Source: Owenia fusiformis (lineage: Eukaryota; Annelida; Polychaeta; Sabellida; Oweniidae). Taken from it: a DNA stretch of 25,000 bases. Position numbers and translations under genes: made by a program. Each line of letters opens with the position of its first letter. Position 1 is the stretch's first letter. Under the pieces are notes generated by a model that was not told the DNA's origin, searched no databases, and saw nothing but the letters and a program-made list of their open reading frames with translations. This document shows, piece by piece, positions 1 through 12,464 of the stretch. The DNA lies in NCBI GenBank assembly GCA_903813345.2, contig CAIIXF020000195.1, positions 1-25,000 on the forward strand. The letters are read 5' to 3'.

Positions 1-2280
1 GGTGTACTTCTGCAGGTCTGTCGGAGACAAGATAAAACCAACTCCTTGAAATTAGTTTTCCAAGATGCCTGTGCCGTACATTATCATGATTGATGTCGTT
101 TTTATTACTCTACTTCATTTCAATACATTCTTTTATAATCCTTATCCAAATAGGAAAACTAATATAGAGTTAATTTACAGGTATTTACAGGTGATCCTGC
201 TCTTCTTGGAGTTCACTGATAACCAACGAATAATCTGGTAATGACCATTTTGGACTTTAATACAACAATAAGCATGTAATTTAATTAATTTGTCGTATAA
301 CAAACAAGTAATCTGGTAATGACCATTAATGAGTTTATGAATTAACTAATTTGTCGTATTTGTATTCAAAAGTTGCCCTTTGTGATTTTCAATTTCTGTT
401 TAGTTTGTGTAGCTGAAGGATGGTCGCTGCAAAATGGATTTTTTACAACTTTGAGCTCTTTTCAAGCGATTTTCGGCCAGAATTGTCTAATTTTAAGCCC
501 CCGCTCTGGAATAAAAAAAAACAACACTAAACGAACCCTCCCCCATTGGCAAGAGCTGGCTACGCGCTTGGGTGGTAACACATATCATGAGCCAAGAAAG
601 GAAAGGGTAATTTTGACAGAACACGACTGTTCAAAAAGCCATAACTTATTAAACTCCAGTGTTTTGCTTTACACAAACGCGCCAACGACAACAAATGCAT
701 CCAATCATTTACAAATATTTTTATAGATATTGAACTGGCCATAACTGTGCTCTCTAAAATAAATAATTTCAAAATGGTTGACCAAATCATTCAATCGACA
801 TTGTGTACATATATTAAGCGGCAAGTTGTAGCTCGGAATGGGTTTTGTTTTCCTTATGTTTATCAGTTGCATACTCTATTTTGTAATGCTTTATGTCTCT
901 CCTTCTAAAAACACCCATTTTTTCAAATTGCACCAATTTATATTAAATTAAAATTGCTTTATATTTTTGACACAATAACTCAAGAGCCATGGCCAATGTT
1001 TTATTCCGAGATACACTTTAAAAGTGAAAGCGGCGACAAGACGTTGACAATCCAATTGACCACAGTTTGATAGATGCGCTTGTGTTTTATTTGATAAGAG
1101 CCTGATAGCCGGTCGAACGATGTTCTTTCATTTGCATAGAACTAATTAACGTCATGTTCTTCGTCAGCTAAAGGATGTTGGGTGGATGAGGCGCTACTCT
1201 TAGAAGCAAATATAATTTCAAGATCGTTTCCTCGTTGCCGGTTCAATCCAACAGTGCAAATAAATAGATAATTGTTTTTTAAACACAACTATTACCGGTC
1301 GAGAAACCGCAAAGGGCAACATTATTATCAATATGATGTTTATTTTATACCCATGATTCGTTATTTGATTGCGTGCATGGTAGCCTACACTTGCATTCAT
1401 ACAATATGATAGAACTTCAGTCATATCTACACCTTTCGAGTAAAAAACATATAAACATGAAAACCATCAATGACAATCAATTCTGTACGTCAATGAGGTG
1501 TTTGGGAAGTTACGATAAGAAAAACAATTAAAAATTGAAATTAACCGTGATATTTTGACAGCCCAGATACTCCAAATCAATTTCAAATTCGGAATCAATT
1601 TCAGCCTGTATATTCTCAATCTGAACTGAAGTAGCGACAGAAGATGGTGTTGTCCATGTGCAAGGAACGTCAATAGATCGTCATGCCGGCCATAATAGCA
1701 CAATCAGAAATTCATCGGCGCTAATTAATGCACAATCATTACCACCATCTCCGCTTGTTTATTTTCTCTTACAATTGAAACAATAGGTTCTCCAATACCG
1801 ATTTCATTTCATTTTATTTTACCCCAATTCTATTAAAACGTGAGGTTCTGAATAAACATGCCGCCTTGTGTTCACGAGTGATAGTAAATCGGGACGAAAA
1901 GTTGGGGCGTTTCTGGTACACAGTACGGGCTCAATGAAACTTGAGCCTCGGTATCAAACATTAAAAGAAAGCCAGCAATATCATGGTCTGAGAGTCTAAT
2001 GACGTTCGCCATTTAGAGGTATCTAACTTCAAAAGTGACCCGTCACAAGACTCCCAACACAGGAAAAATATGTGCAAATTGTTCGTATTTTTGCTGTACG
2101 GATGTGAACTTCATGCTTTTTTCACATTCGAAATCGTAGATGTAGATGCGTACAAGGGAGACGTATTGCCCTTTTATAAAGTAAATTGATGTATTCGTGA
2201 GATAAAGAAAAAGTGAAGATTGATTTAGAAGTTGTTTCGATTTCCTGCCATCTCTCATCCCTATTGATTGTGTTATCCTA
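1..2280. other. Non-coding upstream flank, part 1
   Basis: I see no supported gene. Open frames here are short, AT-rich, of unlikely composition and match no family I recognise. The stretch contains an imperfect direct duplication at 231-359, listed separately. Around 1,060-1,180 there are several GATA-like words, a perfect octamer ATTTGCAT (1130-1137) and a TAATTA core, which could be part of a cis-regulatory element. It is either distal 5' flank of Otx or plain intergenic DNA; the sequence does not decide. Confidence 0.6.
231..359. repeat. Imperfect local direct duplication
   Basis: The block beginning TAATCTGGTAATGACCATT at 231 recurs at 309. Both copies end in a matching AATTTGTCGTAT segment (near 287-298 and 348-359). 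The spacer between these ends differs in length, so the copies are about 68 and 51 bp long. This looks like an old tandem duplication with an internal indel. No function is apparent. Confidence 0.75.
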
Positions 2281-2284
2281 CCTT

Positions 2285-2390
2285 ATTACTGCATTAATTA
2301 GTCGAGCAATAAAGTAATTAATCGGTCGCCATTGAAACTACACGCTCTATCGCATGCCCGAAATACCATTACCTTGACGTCACGTGTCAT
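2285..2390. promoter_or_regulatory. Candidate cis-regulatory cluster: homeodomain sites plus CRE/E-box
   Basis: Two ATTAATTA/TAATTAAT-type homeodomain words flank a CAATAAA word (2293-2325). About 50 bp further on, a perfect palindromic CRE, TGACGTCA (2375-2382), overlaps a perfect E-box, CACGTG (2381-2386). CREB/ATF bZIP proteins bind the first and bHLH-zip proteins such as USF or Myc the second. Whether the block is active, and whether it serves Otx 11 kb away, is inference. Confidence 0.3.
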
Positions 2391-3130
2391 GTACTATCAA
2401 CTTCATGCCGTACATAACATTTAATACAATGTTGATATCATTTATGATAGAAATCATAATTGAAAGTATGATTAAAATTAATCAGAATTATTTTCTAAGA
2501 ATTATAATTATTATGCGAATTACTTAACTAAAGTCTCAGATACTGTACTTTTTCTATATGAGATGCAAATTCAAGAAATGTCGCCTATACTGTTCGAATC
2601 ATCAACATAAAATTATCATTGCATCAGGTTAAACATTTAACACATTCTGTTCGCATTATAAGTGCAAGTCTTGATTACAGCAAATTCCATAACTGGCTCT
2701 TTTATTTTGTCTGCTAATATATGTATTTCTTTAGCGTGTAGACGCATTCAGTCGCATTTATTATTAATTTCATAACCGATTATGTTTGATCAAAAGGAAA
2801 TCTCAGCATTTCATTAGCAAGGGCTTAAATCATGGTGTCCAACAAGACTCCGCCATTTATCAAAGATTTCCCGATATGTTCTAAATCTCATTCCCCCAGG
2901 ACATGCCATGTAATTCTCCATCACACACACAAAAAGTGTCAAAATACATATATTAGCGATTTTTCACCGAGGAACGACAGTTTAGTCTTGTCTTTTGACG
3001 AGGCACGTGGTATTGCAGTAGAAACAATTACAATTTGTTTGGAGTGATGAGTACAAATCAGGTCATGCTGGGATAGGAGTTGCTCCAACAGAGGTGCCGT
3101 CTCATAAAAACAGCAGATCCTACCGCATCG

Positions 3131-3138
3131 TATAAAAG
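3131..3138 (+). promoter_or_regulatory. Isolated TATA-box-like sequence
   Basis: TATAAAAG sits in a locally GC-richer stretch. A pyrimidine-rich stretch suitable for a start site follows about 25-30 bp downstream. No coding exon is visible after it; the first downstream ATG is followed almost at once by a stop. It may be chance, a non-coding RNA promoter, or a remote alternative promoter. Confidence 0.2.
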
Positions 3139-6100
3139 GGCATAGCTGCGCCTACCATCATTTTGCTATGACATGAATATGAGAGCACAGTCGTAGCTTT
3201 TGTGGGAACCATGCGGAACTCCACTTTAATCATTGCATGGTGTTCAGAGCGTTCCTATCATCCCGAGGATTCTTTTTCGTTTCTTTATTACCATCACGGC
3301 TTTCGACTAGACTATATGTTTTCAATTGTATTGACTTTTTATGATCTTATGAACTTTTTTTAGCTATACAAACAAGTAAGAAATAGTCTACCTGCATTTT
3401 GTAGTTTTACAATTTCTTTTAGTTCTAAAGTTTGCATACAACTATCTCTCTCCTTTGAGCGTTTTTATTTAGTGTGTTTGCTAAAGTCGCGTTTGACAAA
3501 GAATCGAGGTTCACTTCCTCAGTCAGATTTTAAATAATTCTGAGCCCAATCAATGCTCTATTACAACTTCAATAAAAAGGTCTCCAGCTCAAAGGGAGTG
3601 TTGTGTTATTTTTAGTTGATTTTTCACGTGCAATAACAGCTGTGTACTTTTGTGAAACATCTCAGGGCCGGGGCTGCTCTTCGCTTTCCTGATTTTTGGT
3701 CTTTAGGTACTCCCGTTCACTGATCCAAGCCATTGGTTTCTCTATCTACCCAGCGTCATTTAAGCCTGTATGTCACCATTCTAATGGCCGTCCACTTGAG
3801 AAAAAGTGAGAGGAATCGCGTTCGGTAATCCACTGGTTCTTAGCAGAACTGTTTCTCAAATTGAAATGAAATCAAGTGAATGATTCTGATTATTTTGTTT
3901 GTTGTCATGGTTTGTTAAGACCACAATAGTCGAGAATAAGACAGTAAGCGTGCTTCATAACGAGATGGGGGAGGATAAAACTACTTTATTTATGTTATCT
4001 GTAAATATACTTGTTGTAAAGTCAATTGAAAAGGTCTGATCTGCTGTAAGTAGGCTTAGAATTAGGGATTCTGATCTTTAAAGCGTGTCCCGTTATTTCT
4101 ACTGTGCTAAGTTTACATTCGGACGCTAAAATCTCTTAATTTAATTCATATCAGGACGGCTTAGCTATTAAACGTCTATTATCATTTATAGTGACAGAGG
4201 ATATATCACTCCGCACACGTGCTTCTCAAAAATCATAACAAAACATTTTCGCAATATCCCATAACTAAAAATCCCCCTAATAAACATGATTACATTATGG
4301 CATGATCAAATAGAACATATAAATCATTTTTGTTACTTTTGCGAAAGAATTTAATCAATTTGGAATCGTGTAGATAGCGGAGTGAGACGATCCTGCTCGT
4401 GAGTAATGCGGTTCAGAGGAATAGCTGAATCTGATTGGATGTAATCTAATGATATTGAGGGAGCTTTGGTTTGAGAGCTTTAGAGGTGGACTTCACTCGG
4501 GGATAAGTCGCTCAATAGTAGAGTTAGGTGATCAATCTTTAAGTCATTCAGGTTAACAAGACATAAGCCTGACTCTTAGCAGCTTAAATGGTGATTTTCA
4601 GTCAGCTTATATTATCATTAAGTGTTAAACTCTTGCAAGTACAACTGGTGTAAATACAATGTAAATACACAATTTGGTACACGTTTTCAATTATTATACT
4701 ATTGGTATACTTGTCATTCTTGGACTAACTCGAGATTATATGTTTTGCAGAACTTCAAGTAGCCGCAAAAAAATACAACAGTAAATACAGAAAATATAAC
4801 AACAGGAGGAAATCCGCTCTGCGACATAAAGATTACCGAGTAAGTATTTAGTTTGTTTTTAATAATTTTAATTGGTTTAACTAACATGGAAATTGCATGT
4901 GTGAATAGATATGTTGTCAAATTCACAATATGTATATCTTGACATCATTGGGGCTTCAATAATAAGTTAAATTTTGAATAGTACGATCGTCTGTTCATGT
5001 GTGCATTTTCCACGCCGTTACTTATATGGCTACATAGCCTACACTATGTGTATTTCCACATCGAATAAATACGGTTGAAACTCTATTCCTGGCGACAAGT
5101 ACGGAAGTATGACCAAGCCTTTCTAAATTTAGGATGTTTGGTTTACCATAGCTCCAATATACCTATTGTCGACTCAGTCAAACTGTTTGTGACTTTTCTT
5201 AAGCGTTCTCAATGAATCACTAGAAAAACAATGTGCACTAACTAGGGGTAAAATTCCAAATATTTTACTGTGTTTGTTTACAAAAATCCCGTGGTGCTAC
5301 GTTGCCGGCGACAACCTCAATTCTGTCAGAAATACAGTAAAAAACAAGAAAAAATATATTCCGACCGAACCTCCAGATCTAAATCACGATCAACTGTTAT
5401 TATTTATCAATAAGGATCGGCATAATGTTATGACTTGTGATGTATATTGTCAAAAAGGATCACAGCTAGTAAGCCAATTATATAAAGGGTATTTTTCATT
5501 ATTTTACACGCTCCTTTTTAGGGCCGTAGTATGGTTGAAACCGATTTGTTCCTTTATGGTTATCGTAAACGACCGTCAAGGGAACGTCAAGGTAAATATA
5601 TCATTAATATTTAAATATAATTGAATGATTTTAATCATAACTCATAGAGGATTAATATTTACATCTCGTATATCCAAATCAGAATGTGTTAACGAATTTG
5701 TAAACATTAATCATTTTCTAACTGGACACGCTTGATGATACTAACAATTCGTAAATTGCTTGAATGAGATTACGCAACACGACACCAAGCATTACACAGA
5801 ACGCAACGCATAGAACGCTTCAAGTAATTTTAATGTTATGATTGTGGGATATATGAATGACTTAGAACTATTATAACTTTGATGAATTCAATATACAAAA
5901 CAACACGATTGCACTTTTCAGCTACTGGTGTTCATTTCAATTCACAATGTGTTGCAAGCTTTGGTCTTATTCAAAGCCATTGAAATAAAATTATTGAGCG
6001 ATAAATTTCTTTAGACTTCTATAGAAGTATGACCTAAATATTGAATAGGGATCTCTTCTCAGTTCTTAGAACATAAATTGAATTGATAAAAGAAATGAGA

Positions 6101-6986
6101 GATACATGGACTGGGTTGTCAATAAAATGCTCATTCAGGCCTCGAAGGTTTTCTAGCTTCTATTTCTGCAATTAAAGCTATATTATTGAGGCGTTTTCAG
6201 GCAATTAAAACGTATAATTTTTGCAGACACCTGTCATTTAAAGTGAATAAACATCTCACGCTAGAATTTCTAGTTAACGATTGTTGGAAACTCCGCACTT
6301 ACAAACTACCATGGTTTTGCTTCAGTATAGACCTCCCCCGTATCTTTCGTGCTTGCCTTGTTCAACGTTCATGTACACCGCTAATTTTCCTGACATAATT
6401 ACCCATGCTTTTCACGTTTTCTTTCAATCCAAGTTTTGCACATATTTACAAATTGCCCCAACCATATGCTTCGTAAAGCTCCTATTTTGCCTTCTTGATT
6501 TTATGAAATGCCTATGGTACTTGCTGAACAATATATAGAATTTTGCATCGTGATAAATTAGCTCATGATGATTTTACGCTATATTCTAGTTATTGTAATT
6601 ATGATGTATCAAATCTGAAGGCCTATAATCATATAATAAAATGATTTGTTAATAATTAAGAAAAAATCACCACCTTTGAACAGCCTTCTGTCACATTTTA
6701 CAACCATATACAGTTACAAAAAGACAACAGAATTGAATTACAGTTATTCTTTCTATGTATATATATTGAAGATTGTTGTTTCTGTATAATATTCTTATAT
6801 TGTCTATAAATCAATATTTTCTCACTTTAAGACTCAGTCGATTATGCTAATCAGAATTTAAGTTAATATCATGAATCCTACTTCAGAATCCACAGTCAAC
6901 AAGCTAAAATGTAAATTTTGACTCGTTCATAATGGATAAACAAATAAACAAGAAAAAATGATTTTATTTCCTTCTCCGATGATAGC

Positions 6987-7002
6987 GTGACAACATTGTC
7001 AC
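6987..7002. promoter_or_regulatory. Perfect 7-bp inverted repeat, possible dimer binding site
   Basis: GTGACAA-CA-TTGTCAC has 7-bp perfect arms around a 2-bp centre. It contains inverted TGACA halves (a TALE/TGIF-type core) and a CATTGT Sox-like core. A 16-bp palindrome can occur by chance in 25 kb, so function is only a suggestion. Confidence 0.25.
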
Positions 7003-7752
7003 ATGTAATTGTTTCGTAAGATCTAACACATGGTCATGTAGAAGTATGGTTTAGTAATGGCCGAAGATACGCAGTACAGAAAAATATTTCTGTGTTTCGA
7101 TGGAGGTCAAATTTCTTCTTTATTGTTTACATGACTTGAAGTGCTTGTTCCATCCATTAAGTTTATTTGAGAACGGTTTGTCTATGCTAATTCTTAAACG
7201 CTCTATTCTTACGTTCTCTGATAATGTTACCAAATTTGAATTTGAATTTTCATATTTGGAAGTTTAAACTAAATACAAAATAGGAGTGACGTTTTCTGAT
7301 GGGCGTTTGGGATGTAACTTATATTGTGCGGTTACGTAACTTTGTATTCAGTTCATTTGCCCGAGGATGGACACACGCACTGGCGTATGTTGGCCAAAGG
7401 GCGTCGCCCAAAATGAAATTAAATTCGCATTTCTTTGTCTTTGAATCAAGTCATAATCCGCAACATCAATTCTATTTTCTCTATTCCAACTTTAGCAATA
7501 GTTGTTAGCACCAAGATGCGAACTTGTGAAAACAGAGCAAATATTTGGTAAATATTTGACTATATTAATTGAATAATGTTTGAGTATGTCCCTTGGCGCA
7601 ATAGTGAAATAATGACAAGGAAAATATACACCGCTAAGATTTCCGTCAATATTGCATTTAATTTCTCAAATAATGCAGGGAATATCGGGATAATGAAACC
7701 GGACACAAAGATGCTATTTTCACAAAGACCTATAGAATATTATCAGTTACTC

Positions 7753-7818
7753 CACCTGGTTTGATGAAAATCTCAATTCGTTCCATACCTGTCATTTTAC
7801 AGGTAAATTCCAGGTATG
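7753..7818. promoter_or_regulatory. Cluster of four E2-box (CACCTG/CAGGTA) sites
   Basis: CACCTG (7753-7758), TACCTG (7786-7791), CAGGTA (7800-7805) and CAGGTA (7811-7816) lie within 66 bp. The last three are arranged symmetrically: CATACCTG at 7784-7791 is the exact inverse of CAGGTATG at 7811-7818. Snail, ZEB and E-protein factors recognise this core. The density and symmetry suggest a bound element or hairpin, but the target is unknown. Confidence 0.3.
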
Positions 7819-10030
7819 CCACCAAGTAATTAATATTCAGTTTCTGCATTGCCACTTCTTACGTGAAATAATGGTTAGTTAATTCGGTATTTGATATATT
7901 TCAGGGATGTATTGATTGAATATTGACCAAATTTACATGCATCTATGTATCGCCGGCAAGACAGTATCAAAGTTAGCATCAAATGATCGATAGAATCAGA
8001 AAGGAATCTGAGTTAATGAATAAAAGTGAGATATAAATCCTTTAATCGAGACATCTAATCCTTATTTCGATAAAAATCTGATAGTAATCGAAAAATAACA
8101 AACAAAAGATGTACACTCAGTCAGCGAGATCAGAATTCATTTTTACATGGTCCTCTATGTATTTTTATTGCTCATTTTAAGGCTCATCTTTCATATATTA
8201 CACCTTTTTAATCTTAATGTGCTGTTTCTCGGAGCTTGATCAACCGCCTGTGCTCTAATGTATCAAAGTCTATGAGAGCTATTTGGAACCACTGGGCGTA
8301 TGATGGAAAATTAAACGGTTGTCATCGCTAAATTTTACCTGGGGGGATAGTTGTTCACACTGGGTAAAAGTTTGCTCTCTCTCTCTCTCTCGTTCTCTCT
8401 GGAGATGTATTAATCAAAGATAATCAGCAATGGGAAGTTCATCGTAGAATTCGCATGATAAACTATGTAATAATGATCAAATTTCTTACTTTTCGAATCG
8501 CACGTGAGGTTAATATCTGATATCTTGCACAATCTACCTCTTTTGTTTTATATTAATTTTGATGTGGCGTCCACCACGTGGGGAGTAAAGATGATATATT
8601 GTATAGTCTTCGGGGAAAGCATGACGTCGGAACAAATTATTTTCACCTGGAATTTACTCAGAGAACTAGCAAGATCATGTTAATTTTGGAAGGTCATATT
8701 GCCCATTGCGCTGTTCTATTGTTCCGATTTGAAACAAGACTTTCCTTTTACCATGCAACGTCTCTGTCTAGAGTATCTCCTAGGGAAGTGACTGAACCAA
8801 TGGGCAGAACATTTCAGGAAATATAATTAACCAAACTTTTAATTTATTAGATTAGAAATTGTATTGTATCTCTCTACGTGACAGTCACACGGTGGATGGT
8901 ATGACGCTGTTTGCATCATATTCCTATTGATGTAAGATTAGTCGATCATAGACATTCATAGTTTATGGAATTACAGACTGAATCTCAGGTAGTTCTAGGA
9001 ATTAAACTCACCTGTATGAAAAATAAAACTTGTCTACTTTATTGTATTTGTTGAGTTTGATGGATTATTGTTTTGCGTTTTGTTAATATTGCCAATCGTG
9101 TGAATTCAAGTTTTTCATAAATTTTGACTTTTTTCTAAACTTTTATAATCTCGAGGAAAACCTAAACAAAAATAAATGTTCAGCTTTGTCCTGGATTTTA
9201 ACATCAAGATAGGTGCAACACAACTAAATGCTGCAGCTCTCTTGAAATTTGCATCAGTAATATTATAAAATATTCATTCTGAATCACACCAGTTCAAAAC
9301 CATCTTCATTCTTCTCACAAGGTGAATCTGTCATACTTTAAATTTCCTTTACACCAGCATCTATCTCTCTATAGGAGTGGATTAATTATTTCAGTCTGTT
9401 GGCCCATGATAAGAATTTATATTTCCAATATATTTGTATTTGCTTTTCTGGTTTATAATAAATTATCGATTCTTGGTGCATTATGCAGTGTATCCTTTAG
9501 AAAGAAACAAGTTACAGATCTGACAGTGAATATCATCAGCATCACTGCTCAAAGAGTTGCGATTGTGAGAACAATAACTAGGAAAGAACGCATTCTGATT
9601 CTGTCAATTGATCAACCGCGTTTCTTATGGTCGATTCAGGTCTAATTTTAAAGAAATGTTCTGAGTTTCAATGAGCAAACAATATGCTAATTTATTTCCT
9701 CTTAGTTGGGCGATGAGTGATTCAAATACAATAAAGAAAACATTTGCTGATAAAATATTTTTCTGAATTGAACATATAAAATTAAAACGTGGAACTTATA
9801 AATGAATTCCTCAAAAGTGAATCAGTAGAGTGTACTTATATGCAGAATGGTAGCTGTCCAGTGAAGATTATGGCCAATATGATAACCTATAACTGATCTA
9901 GTAATTTTGAGTGAATTTCCCTACTTGATTGTCTTATGAGGAGTGTGTGGCTAGGAGATAATCCAAGATTGCACATAGAGGGGACAATAATTCAACCAAT
10001 GTCATTTTTTCTTGTTAATAACCCATTTGT
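7819..10030. other. Non-coding upstream flank, part 3
   Basis: No gene is supported. The stretch includes a CT microsatellite at 8375-8391, two isolated CACGTG E-boxes (8501-8506 and 8575-8580) and AT-rich unique sequence. Open frames at 8,578-8,826 and 9,322-9,645 show no recognisable domain and no splice or promoter context. Confidence 0.55.
8375..8391. repeat. CT dinucleotide microsatellite
   Basis: A pure CT run of about 8.5 units is followed by an interrupted CGTTCTCTCT tail to 8400. This is a simple repeat, likely length-variable. Confidence 0.9.
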
Positions 10031-10330
10031 GTGCAAATATTCCTAATAGATAGGCTTAATCCTCAGTCAGGTAATTTAATTAATGGGAAGGGTTATCACT
10101 GCCGCGACATACGGTCTTCATTTGCGTTCAAAGAAATGAATGTCTCGCTGATGCCCGGTTCCTTGTGCGCACCGTCGCAATTACCATCTCACAACCCCGT
10201 TAAATTATTTGAAAGACATCAGATAATTCGCTCTAATACAATGTTAATTCGCGTGTAATTCCAATTAATCAGTTTTTCATCAAGTTCCTTGGCGCATCCT
10301 TCATTGCCAGTTTCTTTCGATTCACTTCGT
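10031..10330. promoter_or_regulatory. Candidate distal cis-regulatory block
   Basis: About 300 bp is richer in GC and CpG than its surroundings and dense in homeodomain cores (several TAATTA/ATTAAT words) plus TAATCC near 10,059 and GATA/TTATC-type words. One frame stays open for 75 codons, which fits raised GC rather than a gene: the peptide has no recognisable domain. I read it as a possible conserved non-coding element upstream of Otx; this is inference from composition and motif density only. Confidence 0.25.
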
Positions 10331-12400
10331 TTAATGATCATTGCATTTCGTTGGTAAGAGCCAAACTAAACAAAAGTCGGGAGAAAGAATTTTAAGATTT
10401 TGTGGATGATAATAATTGAATTATGAAATCTGGGTCATATTTTAGATATACATCTTATGAATGTAGAATATCAACCTGTGCCTATATACCTGTCTAATCA
10501 ATTCGCATCCTTATCTGTTACGTAATCTAATGTCACCAGGTAAATACACATGCTTATCTTATCTGTTAGTATTTGTTTGGACCCAATAAACAGACTACAT
10601 GTGAAAGCCTTTTGAGTTGGATTGCTTTAAATGAAGCTCCCGTGAGTATTGACAATATAATAATGAGAATAATTTTAATCAGATTTAAATTTATTGAAGT
10701 AATACATTCCCGGGTAAAACCATTTCATCTCCGAGTTACGTATTCGTTAGTAATAGTATGAAAGAGATGACACGTGAATGAAGGTGACATTATGATATGT
10801 CACTTTCAATAAATTATAATAATGATTGATGTATTAAAATTATGGCACATAGAATTGTTGTTATAAGCAAGGTCCATGTCAGGAAATGTGTCAAACGCTT
10901 TCTTAATGCTAAAAAACAACAAAATGTCATTTCCTTTGCCCTGGCATCGTTATTAGTTACCCATGTGGTGTGTTGCCTTTGATGAAAGAAACGGATTAAA
11001 AAAGTTACATGGTTCTTGCTGCTATATTTTAACATGGATTAAGATGTCAGTGTATGGGGTAAAAATGTTGCTTTTGATATCGGCTTAACTCTGTAGGACG
11101 ATTTTCCAAACAGATATACTAGATATGGTTATTGATTGTTATCTTTCACAGTGTTCATTTTACGCTTTGTTTACTCGTTGTTTACTTTTGTATAATCATA
11201 AACAACCTACCTGGATTACTTTAATCAAGACAGGTCAAACTGAGTCTTTCATCAATTGTATTTATTTTCAGTAAATGTGTGAAAAAATTAAAAAATCAAA
11301 AAAGGTAACAATGACTGAAATTATACTTTCTTTGAAAACCAGGTGAACAAATACCGTACCAAGCATTACTCCAACTACTAGTATGTTCGTTTCATAATAC
11401 AATTTATTTATTAAAATAATATTACAAAAACAGGTAAATACTTGAGAAGACGCAAAGAATCTACAAGCGATTGTTGATGCCAACCTGAAGATATTCTTGT
11501 CTTGTTTAATACTATAGAGGTCAAACCCATTGAGTTTGGAATATTGACAGCGCGCAAACTATGAGTACTCTAACAGAGAAATCGCCGACCAAAAGTGAAT
11601 ATTTATAATACATGTTTATCAATCCTTTTGTTGGGACGGTCGTAAATAAACACTGATAGAGAATGTAAATAGGTATTCTATGTGATATACAGAATGAATG
11701 AATGAGGGATCTTGGGTTACATACCAAATACCAAATATATCGGTGTTTTTCATGCTGGTATCGTTGTGTCGTCGGTCGCTTTTTGGTTGATTTTCGTCAG
11801 ATTTCATGTTTGTAGAGCTTGGAAATCAATGAGAAGACAATGCCAAATAGCGCTCTCTTACATCGGCGATTGTTAATTACTTTCTATAGATCGGACCTAG
11901 TTATTTAGTGTATTTAATTAATTAACGCCGGGGGACATTTAAACAATAGTTCACATCATTTCTAGAATAAATAGTAAATATTGTAGAGTTGTGTACAGTA
12001 CACATCGGTTAACACTTGTTCTCCACACTTCCGAGTGTCATGGGTATAGATTTCCCACATACTCTGTGATACTTGACAACAAAACCACATGCGCACATAG
12101 CACAATCGCAGTATATCTCACAATCGTTAATGTACAATGTATGGCCCTCTTGTGTTCCGACCCCCCTGCCTACGAGCGTGACAACGTCTCTAGACATGAG
12201 AAAGAGGTGACATTTTTTCTGATGGCTATGTCGGAAATCGTTATTATTTTATCATGCACTTATTCATTATTTTTTAAGCTAAGAAGTATGAGCTTGAATA
12301 ATGAGTGATGGACTTGTGTGCTTTTATATATTTAGCCCCATTGATTGAAGATCGTCATGAATAATAATTCCATGAAGTTAAGTACATCAGTACAATTGTT
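10331..12400. other. Non-coding upstream flank, part 4
   Basis: No gene is supported on either strand. The short open frames are AT-driven. Scattered GGATTA/TAATCC words, the type of site bound by K50 homeodomains such as Otx itself, occur here, but not at a density that stands out. Confidence 0.55.
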
Positions 12401-12406
12401 CAACCT

Positions 12407-12464
12407 CTTTTGATCGCCGGCTAATCCCGATGGACCCGCCTTATCCCCGCCCTGAGTTGGGGAT
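12407..12464. promoter_or_regulatory. Candidate Otx upstream element with Otx/Gsc-type, GATA and TCF-like sites
   Basis: About 0.75 kb upstream of the predicted start site lies a short GC-rich island. It contains, in order, a TTTTGATC TCF-like word (12408-12415), TAATCCC (12422-12428, the K50 homeodomain site for Otx/Goosecoid), CTTATC (12440-12445, GATA on the other strand), and an ATCCCC/GGGGAT inverted pair (12443-12448 and 12459-12464). Direct auto- or cross-regulation through TAATCC is known for Otx-class genes in other animals. That it happens here is inference. Confidence 0.35.

Larger units (their letters stand above)
2391..7740. other. Non-coding upstream flank, part 2
   Basis: I find no supportable gene in this AT-rich stretch. 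The longest open frames (for example 5,274-5,624) have random-looking composition, no splice context and no recognisable domain. An isolated TATAAAAG box lies at 3131-3138 and a perfect short palindrome at 6987-7002; both are listed separately. Confidence 0.6.

Noticed and set aside
373-726. Open frame of 117 codons near the window start
   Set aside because: No recognisable domain, AT-driven composition, and no splice or promoter support.
1225-1250. A GGTTCAATCC word resembling a tRNA T-loop
   Set aside because: No matching T-stem, acceptor stem or anticodon arm can be built around it.
5274-5624. Open frame of 116 codons
   Set aside because: Random-looking composition, no domain, no promoter or splice context; expected by chance in AT-rich DNA of this length.
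9322-9645. Open frame of 107 codons with hydrophobic stretches
   Set aside because: The hydrophobic look follows from T-rich codons; no family resemblance and no signals around it.
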